Shown: positions 53,313 to 62,984, counted from the stretch's first letter. The stretch: DNA of 64,000 nucleotides from Desulforhabdus amnigena (GCF_027925305.1 NZ_BSDR01000001.1:3251001-3315000), one strand, 5' to 3'. The notes: a model not told the origin generated them from the sequence alone. Numbers and translations: made by a program.

Positions 53313-55487
53313 GTGCAGAGTCACTTGATACTTTTCATTGTTCTTTTTGCTGTTTTTCTTTTGGTGCTGATCGGTCTGGTTTCCTGGCGCTGGCGCCGAA
53401 TCGCTTCGCGTGAGCCGCGCGTGATTTTGACCGGCGGTGGAACGGGCGGGCATGTCAATCCGGCTCTTGCCATTGCGGAAGGAATCAAGCACCGGCAACC
53501 CCACACCCGTTTTCTTTACGTGGGAGTCCGGGGGAAGGCGGAAGCCGTCATTGTGCGTCGAGTGGGATACCCCCTCGTTTTTGTATCCTCTGAAGGCTTT
53601 CCGGGCTTGAAGCCATCGTTTCGAACTCTGAGATTCCTTTGTCGTCTCTCTCTTGGAGTCGCTCAATCCTTCTTCATTCTCTTTCGCTTCGCACCCAGGT
53701 GGGTCATCGCCACCGGCGGATACGTAAGCGCACCCATCATCATCGCCACCTTGATTCTCCAGGCATTGAGGCTCTCCCCTACGAAGGTCTTTCTTCACGA
53801 ACAGAACAGTATTCCGGGACAGTTGAATGCCTTTTTGGGGCGGTGGGTGGACCGCGTGCTCCTGACCTTTCCCCAAACCCTCTCCTTTTTCAAAAAAAAC
53901 GGAGTGGTCGTGGGATACCCCGTTCGCGGCTCCATCGGCATCCAATCCCGCGAGGAGGCTCTCGCAAACCTTTCTTTCAAGATCCCCCCTGGACGGCAGG
54001 TGATCTTCGCTTTCGGAGGCTCTCAGGGGGCCCGCACCATCAACCGTGCTCTTGTGGAAGCATTGCGCTACCTGCTGCCCCATCGTGAACACCTCTTCAT
54101 CATTCACGGAATGGGCCTCAACAAATCAGCGGAATACGACGCCGTTGCCGATACAAACGCCCGCCTGGAAGCCATGTTCCAGCCCGAAGAAATAGCCCAG
54201 CTGAACGACTTTTATTATCGTCAGGACTATTTCCATAACATCGGGGACGTTTATTCCGTCAGCGACCTCATCGTCTGCCGCAGCGGAGCGGGCAGCCTGA
54301 ATGAAATATCCCGCCTGGGAAAGCCGGCGATCCTCATCCCCAAAGCCAACCTTCCGGGAGACCACCAGGTCATGAATGCCCGTGCCATGAAGCACGCCGG
54401 AGCCGCGGAAATACTTTTCGAAGACACCATCGTGGAAGACGGGGAAGTCCTTGAAAAGCTGGAAGGCGAACTTCTTGCCGAACGCATTTTGCGTCTTTTG
54501 AACAACCAGGAAAGGCTCGCCGAAATGGAGTCTCTGAGCAGGCAGTTTTTGCGACGCAATGCGGTAGAGCGCATCTTGAGCGAACTTTACCAGGACAAGA
54601 GTTACAACAATGGAACGGAAGGCCGGTCGATCCCTTTCCAACCCCTGCTCACCAACAACAGGCTTTTGCAGATTCTAAACCGGGCACAACAATCCAATCC
54701 AAAGGAATACAATCCCCTGGACGTGGTGGGAGATGAAGACGATCTCATCTATTACCGGCATCGAGCTGCAGGACTGCTGAGCCATAAGCCATGGCAAGAC
54801 CGGAACTTGGGCGTCAAGCTCATCGGACTGACTCTTTATCTGGAGAAAATCCCCACCCTCCTTCACATGCTTTCGGACCGCACCCCGGCGGCAAGAATCA
54901 AGAGATGGTTTGGCGGGGATTTCCGGCAGGTGGGGTTCATCCGGAGAAATATCGTTCACTCCCTCCAGGTCTTGAACCGGATGGATCCTCTGGTGGAAGA
55001 ACATCTGCTCAAGGCCTTGGAAGATCCCTATTTCGAGGTCCGGTCCCAGGCCTGTATGGCTGCGGCGCATTTCGGCCCTCGGCTGGTGGGAAAGGAAGGC
55101 TGGCTGCAGGCCCTGATGAAATGCTTGAACGATCCCTGTTTTGAGGTCTCCGTCGAAGCAGCCAAGGCCATTGGCGAAATCGGAATGGATGACCGTGCGG
55201 TGCAGGTGCTGATCCAGCTGAAAGAATCCCACTACTGGCAGGTGCGCGACGCCGCCCTCAAAGGGCTGAAGCGCCTTCTTGAACGGAGGGTCATCGGTCC
55301 GTCTCCTGAACTTCTCTTTCAGATTTCATCCTTTATCCTGACGGCGACGGATTTTCGCCCCTACTTTTCCATCAAGGAGACTTACCAGACCCTCAAGAAA
55401 TTGTGCCGAGAAAGAGAGGCTGAAGACTTATTGTACGAGACGCCTGTACTCTTACCCGAGCAAGCCCTAAGGAAGCGTTCGTCATGA
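53313..55487 (+). CDS. MurG-like glycosyltransferase fused to HEAT repeats
   Basis: A 724-residue protein. An N-terminal membrane anchor (about 5-25) is followed by a full MurG-type domain (about 33-430) with LTGGGTGGHVNPALAIAEG, HEQNSIPGQLNAFLG, FAFGGSQGARTIN and CRSGAGSLNEISRLGKPAIL. A C-terminal region (about 460-690) contains HEAT-like repeats, visible in LEDPYFEVRSQACMAAAHFG and LNDPCFEVSVEAAKAIGEIG. MurG normally transfers GlcNAc to lipid I and is about 360 residues with no such extension. It overlaps the MraY-like gene by 4 bp, so the pair probably acts together. GTG 53313 is the start. Confidence 0.87.
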   Translation: MQSHLILFIVLFAVFLLVLIGLVSWRWRRIASREPRVILTGGGTGGHVNPALAIAEGIKHRQPHTRFLYVGVRGKAEAVIVRRVGYPLVFVSSEGFPGLKPSFRTLRFLCRLSLGVAQSFFILFRFAPRWVIATGGYVSAPIIIATLILQALRLSPTKVFLHEQNSIPGQLNAFLGRWVDRVLLTFPQTLSFFKKNGVVVGYPVRGSIGIQSREEALANLSFKIPPGRQVIFAFGGSQGARTINRALVEALRYLLPHREHLFIIHGMGLNKSAEYDAVADTNARLEAMFQPEEIAQLNDFYYRQDYFHNIGDVYSVSDLIVCRSGAGSLNEISRLGKPAILIPKANLPGDHQVMNARAMKHAGAAEILFEDTIVEDGEVLEKLEGELLAERILRLLNNQERLAEMESLSRQFLRRNAVERILSELYQDKSYNNGTEGRSIPFQPLLTNNRLLQILNRAQQSNPKEYNPLDVVGDEDDLIYYRHRAAGLLSHKPWQDRNLGVKLIGLTLYLEKIPTLLHMLSDRTPAARIKRWFGGDFRQVGFIRRNIVHSLQVLNRMDPLVEEHLLKALEDPYFEVRSQACMAAAHFGPRLVGKEGWLQALMKCLNDPCFEVSVEAAKAIGEIGMDDRAVQVLIQLKESHYWQVRDAALKGLKRLLERRVIGPSPELLFQISSFILTATDFRPYFSIKETYQTLKKLCREREAEDLLYETPVLLPEQALRKRSS

Positions 55488-56593
55488 TTTACGAAATAGC
55501 TAACTTTTTCATTCAGATGTCCGAGAGTCTCCCCTTTTTCCGGTTGGTGAACTACATCACGTTTCGAGCCATCATGGCGGCTTTGACGGCGGTGATTTTC
55601 ATCTTCCTTTTCAGCCGCCATTTTATTCTCTTCGTGCACCGGCGCTGCCTCCTGGACCAAGTCCGGGAAACGGGCATCGATTCCGCTTTCGACAAACGGG
55701 GCACACCCACCATGGGCGGTGTCCTCATCATCGGGGCGGTACTCTGTTCCATGGTGATCTGGGGGAACTGGCGCAATCCCTTTCTTCTCTGCTCCCTGGG
55801 GGGCATGCTCTGGTTCGGTCTCATCGGCTTTTATGACGATATCGCCAAGGTCAGGAGAAAGAGCGGGGACAGTGGAATGTCGGAGCGGTCCAAGCTCATC
55901 TTGCAGGGCATCTTCGGTCTCATTTTCGCCTGGATTTGCGTAGGGCCTTATTCGCCTCTGGGCCCCGAACTTTCCACCAAACTCTATATCCCCTTTTATA
56001 AACATCCCATCATCGATCTGGGTCCCTATCTCTATGGGTTGTTCATTTTCCTTTTCCTCATCTTCGTATCCAACGCGGTCAACATCACCGACGGCCTAGA
56101 CGGTCTTGCCATTACCCCCACGATCTTCGTTGTAGGAGTATTGGGGATTTTCGCTTACGTGGAAGGCAACAAAATCTATTCAGCCTATCTCTACTATCCT
56201 TATCTCCGTGAAGCAGGCGAGCTCACGATCTTTGGGGCCGCTTTCGTGGGGGCCGGCCTGGGATTCCTCTGGTATAATGCCTATCCGGCCCAGATTTTCA
56301 TGGGGGATACGGGTTCCCTGGCCATCGGCGGTACCATGGCGGTGATTTCCGTACTCCTCAAACAGGAAATGCTTTTTCCTCTGCTGGGCGGACTCTTCAT
56401 TTCCGAAGCCTTCACCAGCCAGATTCAGGATAAAATCGGAGTGCGATGGGTGGGGAGGCGCATCTTCTACCGCGCCCCCCTCCATCACGATCTACAGCAC
56501 AGGGGGATCGCCGAAACCAAGGTCGTGATCCGTCTTTGGATCGTAGCGGGAATCCTGGCATTGATCTCTCTGGCTACCTTGAAGCTCCGTTAA
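55484..56593 (+). CDS. mraY: MraY-like phospho-N-acetylmuramoyl-pentapeptide transferase
   Basis: A 369-residue polytopic membrane enzyme with the MraY motifs TPTMGGVLII, FGLIGFYDDIAKVRR, SNAVNITDGLDGLA, FMGDTGSLAIGG and a C-terminal APLHHDLQHRG. MraY makes lipid I from the UDP-MurNAc-pentapeptide and undecaprenyl phosphate. The last motif is normally HHH in MraY; here it is HHD, supported by the codons CAT CAC GAT. The gene begins inside the MurG-HEAT stop region (ATGA). It lies outside any division/cell-wall cluster, so it may be a second copy. Confidence 0.87.
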   Translation: MIYEIANFFIQMSESLPFFRLVNYITFRAIMAALTAVIFIFLFSRHFILFVHRRCLLDQVRETGIDSAFDKRGTPTMGGVLIIGAVLCSMVIWGNWRNPFLLCSLGGMLWFGLIGFYDDIAKVRRKSGDSGMSERSKLILQGIFGLIFAWICVGPYSPLGPELSTKLYIPFYKHPIIDLGPYLYGLFIFLFLIFVSNAVNITDGLDGLAITPTIFVVGVLGIFAYVEGNKIYSAYLYYPYLREAGELTIFGAAFVGAGLGFLWYNAYPAQIFMGDTGSLAIGGTMAVISVLLKQEMLFPLLGGLFISEAFTSQIQDKIGVRWVGRRIFYRAPLHHDLQHRGIAETKVVIRLWIVAGILALISLATLKLR

Positions 56594-56639
56594 AAGGACA
56601 ACCAGACCGATCGCGAAAAATGAGGTAAAAGGACAAGCC

Positions 56640-57578
56640 ATGCACATTTTGATGCTTGGAGCGGGAGCCATGGGCAGTCTCCTGGGGGCCAGGCTTTCCA
56701 GGACCGAGGCGGACATCACTCTTTTCAGCACCAACCGCGAGCACATTCAGGCGATTCAAACGCATGGGCTCGCCATAGAGGAACTGGACGGGAGCGAAAG
56801 CCATTATAAACTGACCGCCTGCGATCATCCCCACAAGATTCAGGACGATGCGGACCTAGTCATTGTATTGGTGAAGAGCTACGCCACTCAGGAAGCTCTT
56901 TCCAGCATCCTGCATCGTTGTCACGCATCCACTCTCTTTCTTACACTGCAAAACGGAATAGGGAACTGGGAAAACATCGCCCGCGTGGTGGACACGGAAT
57001 CGGTCCTGCTGGGCAGCACAGCCCAGGGGGCTACCTTTTTGGAGCCTGGGAAAATCCGACACGGAGGCAATGGAGTGACGTTTATCGGCGAACCCCGGGG
57101 ACCCGCTTCCCACAGAGTGCACTGTCTCGTGGAACTGTTTCGCCGGGCAGGCCTTGAAACCCATTCCAGCGATATCATGGAACAGCTCATCTGGGAAAAA
57201 CTCATGGTAAACGCAGGGATCAATGTCATCACAGCCCTGACGGGAATTCGAAACGGGATGATTGCCGACCTGGAGACGGCGAGGGAGCTCTCCCGGGCCA
57301 CTGTGGAAGAGGCCGTGAGAGTGGCGGTGGCCAGGGGGTTTGAAATGCCCAGGAATATAATGGAAAGAGTCTTTAAGGTCGCCCAGGCCACGGCGGTCAA
57401 CCGCTCCTCCATGGGCCAGGATGTGGATCGGAAAAAACGCACGGAAATCGATGCCATCAACGGCGCCATCGTTCGATTCGGAGAAGAAGAAAAAATCCCC
57501 ACTCCCGTGAACCGGACTCTCACGCAGCTCGTCAAGATTCTGGAAGCCGGGTATTTGAAAGAGAAAGAAATTCCTTAA
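56640..57578 (+). CDS. panE: 2-dehydropantoate 2-reductase
   Basis: PanE reduces ketopantoate to pantoate with NADPH. The 312 residues include the N-terminal nucleotide-binding MLGAGAMGSLLGARLS, VKSYATQEAL, LTLQNGIGN, EKLMVNAGINVITALTG with the catalytic Lys, and a C-terminal SSMGQDVDRKKRTEIDAING. It lies 46 bp after mraY and upstream of panB, so the two form a pantothenate-pathway pair interrupted by a repeat. Confidence 0.94.
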   Translation: MHILMLGAGAMGSLLGARLSRTEADITLFSTNREHIQAIQTHGLAIEELDGSESHYKLTACDHPHKIQDDADLVIVLVKSYATQEALSSILHRCHASTLFLTLQNGIGNWENIARVVDTESVLLGSTAQGATFLEPGKIRHGGNGVTFIGEPRGPASHRVHCLVELFRRAGLETHSSDIMEQLIWEKLMVNAGINVITALTGIRNGMIADLETARELSRATVEEAVRVAVARGFEMPRNIMERVFKVAQATAVNRSSMGQDVDRKKRTEIDAINGAIVRFGEEEKIPTPVNRTLTQLVKILEAGYLKEKEIP

Positions 57579-57637
57579 TATTTTAGACTCAAGTGTAGCA
57601 GGGAGTAGTGATTTCGACAGTGCCTTCAGTGAGATGA

Positions 57638-57769
57638 GAAGCTTTCTGAAAATTCCCCCCTTGAGGGGGGCAGGGGAGTGTCAAGATTTGGCGAACCGGA
57701 AAAACACCCCCCATCGGAGGGAATCGAAGCAGGTTTGGCTCTCAAACAGAGGAATTTTCAGACAGCTTC
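57638..57769. repeat. MITE-like inverted-repeat element R4
   Basis: GAAGCTTTCTGAAAATTCC and GGAATTTTCAGACAGCTTC match as inverted repeats with one mismatch over 19 bases. The centre has CCCCCCTTGAGGGGGG and CCCCCCATCGGAGGG. It lies between panE and panB. The rest of 57579-57992 contains no gene I can support. Confidence 0.65.
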
Positions 57770-57992
57770 CAGGTCCACCATGATGCCGGCGCTGCCGCTT
57801 ACACTAACAGGACTGAAACTTTTAACCCTTGAGCATGCGGGCAGCAGCAAAAAGCTGCAGCAGATTTTACCCGTAGTGATTTGCGTCGGGAATCGAAGCC
57901 AGCCTCGCGGGATGAGGCAACAAGCATTTCACGCCAGCCGCTGAAATGGATTCCCGTCACAGACACTAACACCCCAAAAGAGAGGAAAAAGT

Positions 57993-58841
57993 ATGAAAAA
58001 ACGCATTACGGTGCCGGACATCATGGCAACGAAAGGCAAGAGAAAACTCACGGAATTGACGGCATACGATTACCCCACGGCCCTCTGGGTCGATCAAAGC
58101 GGAATCGATATGATACTGGTCGGGGATTCTCTGGCCATGGTAGTGCTCGGACATGAAGACACCCTGTCCGTAGGGATGGCTGAGATGCTCCACCACACGC
58201 GGGCCGTATCCCGGGGGGCTGAGCGTGCTCTGGTGATCGCCGACATGCCTTTCATGTCCTACCAGGCAAGCCTCGAACAGGCTATCCTCAATGCCGGCCT
58301 CTTTCTCAAAGAAGGACGGGCTCAGGCGGTCAAGCTGGAAGGCGGCCGGCGCGTTGTGCCACAGATCAAGGCCATGGTGGAGGCGGGGATTCCGGTACAG
58401 GGGCACCTGGGTCTTACCCCCCAGAGCGCAGCGCAGTTTGGTGGATTCAAAGTACAGGGAAAGACGGCCGAAGCGGCAAAAATCCTCATCGAAGACGCTC
58501 AGGCCCTTGCCGACGCAGGATGCTTCAGCATTGTGCTGGAAGCCATCCCATCTTCCATCGCCGCCATGATCACCGAAGCCGTTCCCATTCCCATCATTGG
58601 AATCGGAGCAGGACCGAACTGCGACGGACAGGTTTTGGTGGTACACGACGTTCTGGGGCTTTACGAAAGGTTTACACCGAAGTTTGTCAAACAGTACGCA
58701 AATCTGGGAGAACCCATTCGCCAGGCTTTGATAAAATATAAAGAAGAAGTGGAGAGCGGCACCTTCCCCGGTCCGGAACATACCTTCTCCATGGACGAAA
58801 AAGAGATCAGCAAATTGGGCTCAGCCCAGGATAAAAAATAA
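57993..58841 (+). CDS. panB: 3-methyl-2-oxobutanoate hydroxymethyltransferase
   Basis: PanB adds the hydroxymethyl group from methylene-tetrahydrofolate to make ketopantoate. The 282-residue protein has KLTELTAYDYPTALWVDQSG, ILVGDSLAMVVLGHEDTL, VKLEGGRRVVPQIKAMVEAG, GHLGLTPQSAAQFGGFKVQG and IGIGAGPNCDGQVLVVHD, all typical. Its product is the substrate of the upstream panE. Confidence 0.96.
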   Translation: MKKRITVPDIMATKGKRKLTELTAYDYPTALWVDQSGIDMILVGDSLAMVVLGHEDTLSVGMAEMLHHTRAVSRGAERALVIADMPFMSYQASLEQAILNAGLFLKEGRAQAVKLEGGRRVVPQIKAMVEAGIPVQGHLGLTPQSAAQFGGFKVQGKTAEAAKILIEDAQALADAGCFSIVLEAIPSSIAAMITEAVPIPIIGIGAGPNCDGQVLVVHDVLGLYERFTPKFVKQYANLGEPIRQALIKYKEEVESGTFPGPEHTFSMDEKEISKLGSAQDKK

Positions 58842-58850
58842 ACTGAACAT

Positions 58851-58885
58851 AAAAAAAGGCTCGGGGCACCCCGAGCCTTTTTTTA
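58851..58885. terminator. bidirectional terminator between panB and shc
   Basis: GGCTCGGGG pairs with CCCCGAGCC around a short loop, flanked by A7 on one side and T7 on the other. It serves both converging genes. Confidence 0.92.
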
Positions 58886-60943
58886 TTCCTCCTGCAGCTT
58901 TCGCCGGTATTGCCCCAGGGCCATGAGAGGAAAGCAATTGCAGTAGTTCCGGTAGCGGATGTAAAAATGATTGGGGAAACCGGTTCCCGTGAAATATTTT
59001 TCATCCCAGGTGCCGTCGGCCTTTTGAGTTTCTACAAGATATTGCACTCCCTTACGGACTTCCGGGCTGTGCTCTTCGCCGCAGGCGAGAAGGCCCATCA
59101 GGGCCCAGGCGGTCTGCGAAGGCGTACTGGCGCCTTTTCCCCGCAGTTGCGGATAGCGGTAGGATTCGCAGGTTTCCCCCCATCCGCCGTCGGGATTCTG
59201 ATGCTCCTTGAGCCAGCGCACCGCAGCCTGAATGTAAGGCGCTTTGGGATCTTCTCCAATGGAAATGAGTCCCCGAAGAACAGACCAGGTGCCATAGATA
59301 TAGTTCACACCCCAGCGGCCCCACCAAGCCCCGTCAGGCTCCTGCAGGTCTTTGATGAACTTGATTCCGCGTTTCGCTCTGCGGTCGGATCGATCGTAGC
59401 CGTAATATCCCATGGTTTCCAGCACCCGGCCGCTCACGTCCGCCGTGGGATAGTCCACCATGGCTTCAGTGTCCGCAAAGGGAATTCGGTTCAATATGGT
59501 CATGGTGTTGTCTCGGTCGAAGGCGGCCCAGCCCCCGCAGCTGCTCTGCATGCTCAGGCACCATTCCATTCCCATGGATTTGCCGCACTCCAGGCCACCG
59601 CACTGATTGGTACCCATGCGATGGAGCGTGGTCAAGACAACAGCAGAATCATCGACATCGGGATAATGATTGTTCACAAACTCGAAGGCCCACCCCCCCG
59701 GCGGGCAACAGTTTTTGACCTGCCAGTCTCCACCCTTCTTGATTTGCTTATCAAGGAGCCATTGGGTAGCTTTCACGAGCGCAGGGTGTTCCGGGGAGAT
59801 CCCGGCTTCAACGAGAGCGAGCCCCGTGAGAGCCGTGTCCCACACAGGAGAGATGCACGATTGCATTCTCAGGCCGTGTTCATCCTCCAGGCAGAAGCCC
59901 TCGAGCGCCTCCAACCCTTTTTCGATCACCGGATGATCCAGAGTATAGCCCATATAATGGAGCGCAAGGATAGAGTAGACCATGGGAGGTTGAATTCCAC
60001 CCCAGTCCCCTGTCTCTTCCTGATGCTCCAAAATCCAGGTCTCCGCTGCCTGCACGGCACGGTTGCGCAGGGAAGGAATGGGATGGCGTTCGAACGCTTT
60101 CGCGACACGGTCGAAGAGGTAAAAGAGCTTGTGGGTCATAGAGGGAAACCGTTTGGAACCGCTTCCCGCTTTTTTCACGTAGAGTTCCGGAACCGCTTTG
60201 GAATCCGGAAGCTTATACCTTGGCCGGATGGCCAAAACGATGGAGAGGGGAACGACGGTGCCTCTTGCCCAGCTGGAAAATTCGTAAATACTGAAATAAA
60301 AATGAGAGGGAAGCAGGACCAGTTCCACGGGCATGGAGGGAACATTATCCCAATCGTATTGAGAAAAAAGAGCCAGCCATATTTTGGTAAAGACACGGGC
60401 CGACTCGATTCCTCCCTTTGAAAGAATAAAGCCGCGCGCCCTTCGAAGGGGCTCGGAATCAGGATCCTCCCCCGCCAGTTTCAAAGCGAAGTAGGCCTCA
60501 ATCGTGGTGCTGATATCCCCCCCATCGCCATAGCAAAGTCCCCATGAACCATTTGAAGTCTGTTCATGGAGCAGGTATTTCACCATGCTTCTTTCCTTCT
60601 CCGGTTCGGAAATTTCCAGGAGATGGAGGAGCATAATGTATTCGGCCGTTATGGTGACATTGGATTCCAGTTCAGCCCACCAATATCCCTCGGGATTTTG
60701 AGTCTCCAGAAAAAACTTGCTGGAAGATTCAACAGCCTTTTTCACCTGCTGCTTCCAGTAAGCCTTCGAATCCAGGCGCAGAGAAGCCGCCTCATTAAAG
60801 CCTGAAATTCCTCCTCCTTTTTCAATCTGGAAAAAAGCGGAAAGCCGGCAGCCGGAAGAAAAGTCCGAGCTGCTGAAGGCCCCTTCAAAGGCTCTTTCGA
60901 GGTAATCGGACGAACTCTCTTTTTTACTTGTAACTGGATTCAT
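58883..60943 (-). CDS. shc: squalene-hopene cyclase
   Basis: A 686-residue cyclase that converts squalene to hopene for hopanoid lipids. The catalytic acid motif DVDDSAVVLTT is present, with repeated QW motifs (e.g. QNPEGYWWAEL, QTSNGSWGL, QEPDGAWWGRWG, QNPDGGWGET, QKADGTWDEKY). It ends with the typical YRNYCNCFPLMALGQYRR. Length is usual for the family. GGTAGGATA precedes ATG 60943. The gene is not accompanied by other hopanoid genes here. The 60944-61280 interval is AT-rich and probably holds its promoter; no gene is seen. Confidence 0.95.
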   Translation of the reverse strand: MNPVTSKKESSSDYLERAFEGAFSSSDFSSGCRLSAFFQIEKGGGISGFNEAASLRLDSKAYWKQQVKKAVESSSKFFLETQNPEGYWWAELESNVTITAEYIMLLHLLEISEPEKERSMVKYLLHEQTSNGSWGLCYGDGGDISTTIEAYFALKLAGEDPDSEPLRRARGFILSKGGIESARVFTKIWLALFSQYDWDNVPSMPVELVLLPSHFYFSIYEFSSWARGTVVPLSIVLAIRPRYKLPDSKAVPELYVKKAGSGSKRFPSMTHKLFYLFDRVAKAFERHPIPSLRNRAVQAAETWILEHQEETGDWGGIQPPMVYSILALHYMGYTLDHPVIEKGLEALEGFCLEDEHGLRMQSCISPVWDTALTGLALVEAGISPEHPALVKATQWLLDKQIKKGGDWQVKNCCPPGGWAFEFVNNHYPDVDDSAVVLTTLHRMGTNQCGGLECGKSMGMEWCLSMQSSCGGWAAFDRDNTMTILNRIPFADTEAMVDYPTADVSGRVLETMGYYGYDRSDRRAKRGIKFIKDLQEPDGAWWGRWGVNYIYGTWSVLRGLISIGEDPKAPYIQAAVRWLKEHQNPDGGWGETCESYRYPQLRGKGASTPSQTAWALMGLLACGEEHSPEVRKGVQYLVETQKADGTWDEKYFTGTGFPNHFYIRYRNYCNCFPLMALGQYRRKLQEE

Positions 60944-61280
60944 TATCCTACCCGATATGTAGTTGAAATCAAAAGCATAGGTTGTTCCGGCTCATCGAAT
61001 TCACGCTGCTGAATCGAACAAACCCCATTTTAATGATCATCGCTTCCCATCTCAAAAAACCAATAGCTCGATTTCAGGGAAAGGGAGGATTCAGAAACGC
61101 TGACTGTATAATATCTAGCTAATTTTGCTTATAAACAACACATCTACACTTTTTCCCGTTCAAGATAACCATCAATGATGACCACAATAAATAGAAGGTA
61201 TGTATAACATTTCAAAGATTTTCTCAAGTTTCTCTAAAGAGATTTCCAGGGGACGGAGTCTTGAAAAAACCGCAGTTGTC

Positions 61281-62093
61281 TCACTCCATCCTTTTTTGCA
61301 ATTGTTCCCAAAACAGAGAGGCGAAGAAAAAAGCCGCCGCCACCATGATGATCGTTGCCCCGGAAGTCAAGTTGAAGGAATAGGACAGCCACAGCCCGAT
61401 GAAGGTAAAGAGGGAACTCAGCAGGATGGACAGGAACATCATCATGCCAAGGGATTGGGAATACTTTTCAGAAATATAAGGAGGGATAGTGAGCAGTGCG
61501 ATGACAAGGATCAGCCCCACTACCCGGATGGTCATCACAACGGTGAGGGCCATCATGGTCAGAAGGATAAAATAGAGAAACCGGACCGGTACCCCCATGG
61601 TCATGGCAAATTCTTCATCGAAGGACATGGCCTGGAAGCTGTTGTAACAAGAAAAAACGGTGCCCAGGATCAGCAGGTCCACTCCAATCATCAACCAGAG
61701 ATCGGATCTCGGCACGGCCAGAATGCTGCCGAAAAGATAGCTCATGAGGTCGACGTGATAGCCCGGCGTCAGATCCATCAGGATAATACCGAGAGCCATT
61801 CCCACGGCCCACAGCACTCCAATGATGGTATCCGCCCGTTGCTTGTTTTTCAGGGTGACCATGGCCATGAGGATCGAAATCAAGAGGGAAAATCCCGTCG
61901 TTCCCGCAAGAAGAGGAATCCCGAGATAGAAAGCGATTCCGATGCCTCCGTATGCGGCGTGGGCAATTCCTCCTGAAATGAAAACGATGCGGTTGACTAC
62001 AACGAGGGTCCCGATGATGCCGCAGGCGATACTTGTGAGGAAGCCTGCCAAAAGAGCATTCCGCATGAATTCCATATGAAAGGCTTCAAGCAT
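61281..62093 (-). CDS. znuB: ABC-3 family metal permease, ZnuB-like
   Basis: A 270-residue membrane protein with 7 to 8 spans. ABC-3 family blocks are visible: GIIGTLVVVNRIVFISGGIAHAAYG near the N-terminus and RVVGLILVIALLTIPPYISEKY later. These permeases import zinc or manganese. It starts 3 bp after the ATPase gene. No binding-protein gene (ZnuA) is present nearby, so that partner must be elsewhere. Zinc versus manganese cannot be decided. Confidence 0.88.
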   Translation of the reverse strand: MLEAFHMEFMRNALLAGFLTSIACGIIGTLVVVNRIVFISGGIAHAAYGGIGIAFYLGIPLLAGTTGFSLLISILMAMVTLKNKQRADTIIGVLWAVGMALGIILMDLTPGYHVDLMSYLFGSILAVPRSDLWLMIGVDLLILGTVFSCYNSFQAMSFDEEFAMTMGVPVRFLYFILLTMMALTVVMTIRVVGLILVIALLTIPPYISEKYSQSLGMMMFLSILLSSLFTFIGLWLSYSFNLTSGATIIMVAAAFFFASLFWEQLQKRME

Positions 62094-62096
62094 ATT

Positions 62097-62870
62097 CTAT
62101 TTATCCTTGTGCTCCCCCAGCACACGGTGAGGGAATCCGTGTGCGATCAATTCCACAGGACAATGATAGGCCATATCCATCATCTCCTGAGTGATTTCTG
62201 CAGCGGCGTGAAAATAAAGAGTCTGGTTCAAACAGGCTACGGATTTGATATAGCTCGAAAGAACACTCAAATCGTGACTGACCACTACAATGGTCATGGA
62301 CCGATTCAGTTCCTTCAAAAACTCATAGAGCTCCGTTTGAAGGGCTTTGTCCACATTGGAGGTAGGCTCATCCATGAAAAGAATGGACGGGTTCGCTGCC
62401 AGGGCTCTCGCGATGAACACTCGCTGCCTCTGCCCCCCTGAAAGTTTCCCGATGGGCCGCCCCCGGTATTCCCACATTTTCACCCTTTCCAATGCCTGCT
62501 GAACGATGAGTATATCTTCATGGGAATAGCGCCGGGAACGTCCCGTTTGCCCCAGGCGCCCCATGAGAGCCACATCCTGTACGGTTATGGGAAAATCTTT
62601 GTTTATGTTCGTATCCTGGGGCACATATCCGATACGATCGACCACTTTATGCGGTTCCTTGCCGAAAATGCGAACGGTCCCCCGCTGGGGCTTGAGTATG
62701 CCGAGCATCAGTTTCAACAGAGTGGTCTTACCACTCCCATTCGGACCCAGGATGGCAAGGAATTCCCCGTGCTCTATTTTCAAGTTCACATCCCGAAGAA
62801 CCAAGTGGCCGTCATAAGAAAAGAAGACATCTTCGATTTCAATTGCCAGTGGGTTCAATTTCACTTCCAT
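62097..62870 (-). CDS. znuC: ABC transporter ATPase, ZnuC-like
   Basis: A 257-residue ATPase with Walker A GPNGSGKTT, Q-loop GYVPQDTNINKDFPITV, signature [15 protein letters not shown], Walker B ILFMDEP and the H-loop VVVSHD. The YVPQ and FPITV elements are typical of ZnuC/MntB-type ATPases. It ends with a His-containing tail, AHGFPHRVLGEH. It is the first gene of the znuCB pair; the 62871-63076 gap upstream contains a CCCCCCTTGAGGGGGG palindrome and no gene. Confidence 0.9.
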   Translation of the reverse strand: MEVKLNPLAIEIEDVFFSYDGHLVLRDVNLKIEHGEFLAILGPNGSGKTTLLKLMLGILKPQRGTVRIFGKEPHKVVDRIGYVPQDTNINKDFPITVQDVALMGRLGQTGRSRRYSHEDILIVQQALERVKMWEYRGRPIGKLSGGQRQRVFIARALAANPSILFMDEPTSNVDKALQTELYEFLKELNRSMTIVVVSHDLSVLSSYIKSVACLNQTLYFHAAAEITQEMMDMAYHCPVELIAHGFPHRVLGEHKDK

Positions 62871-62984
62871 TTCATTCCGACCTATACCCCCCTGACCCCC
62901 GGTGGATCACAACGAAGAATGGGTGCTTTACCTTGACATTCCAACACTTACCCTGTTTACGCTGAAGTTCCACCCCTTTTATCT

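Noticed and set aside
57678-57944. 88-codon frame between panE and panB
   Set aside because: Its first third lies inside the R4 inverted repeat, there is no ribosome binding site, and the rest shows no domain.
60944-61280. A gene in the gap between shc and znuB
   Set aside because: The open frames there are short or run antisense into znuB, and none has a recognisable domain.
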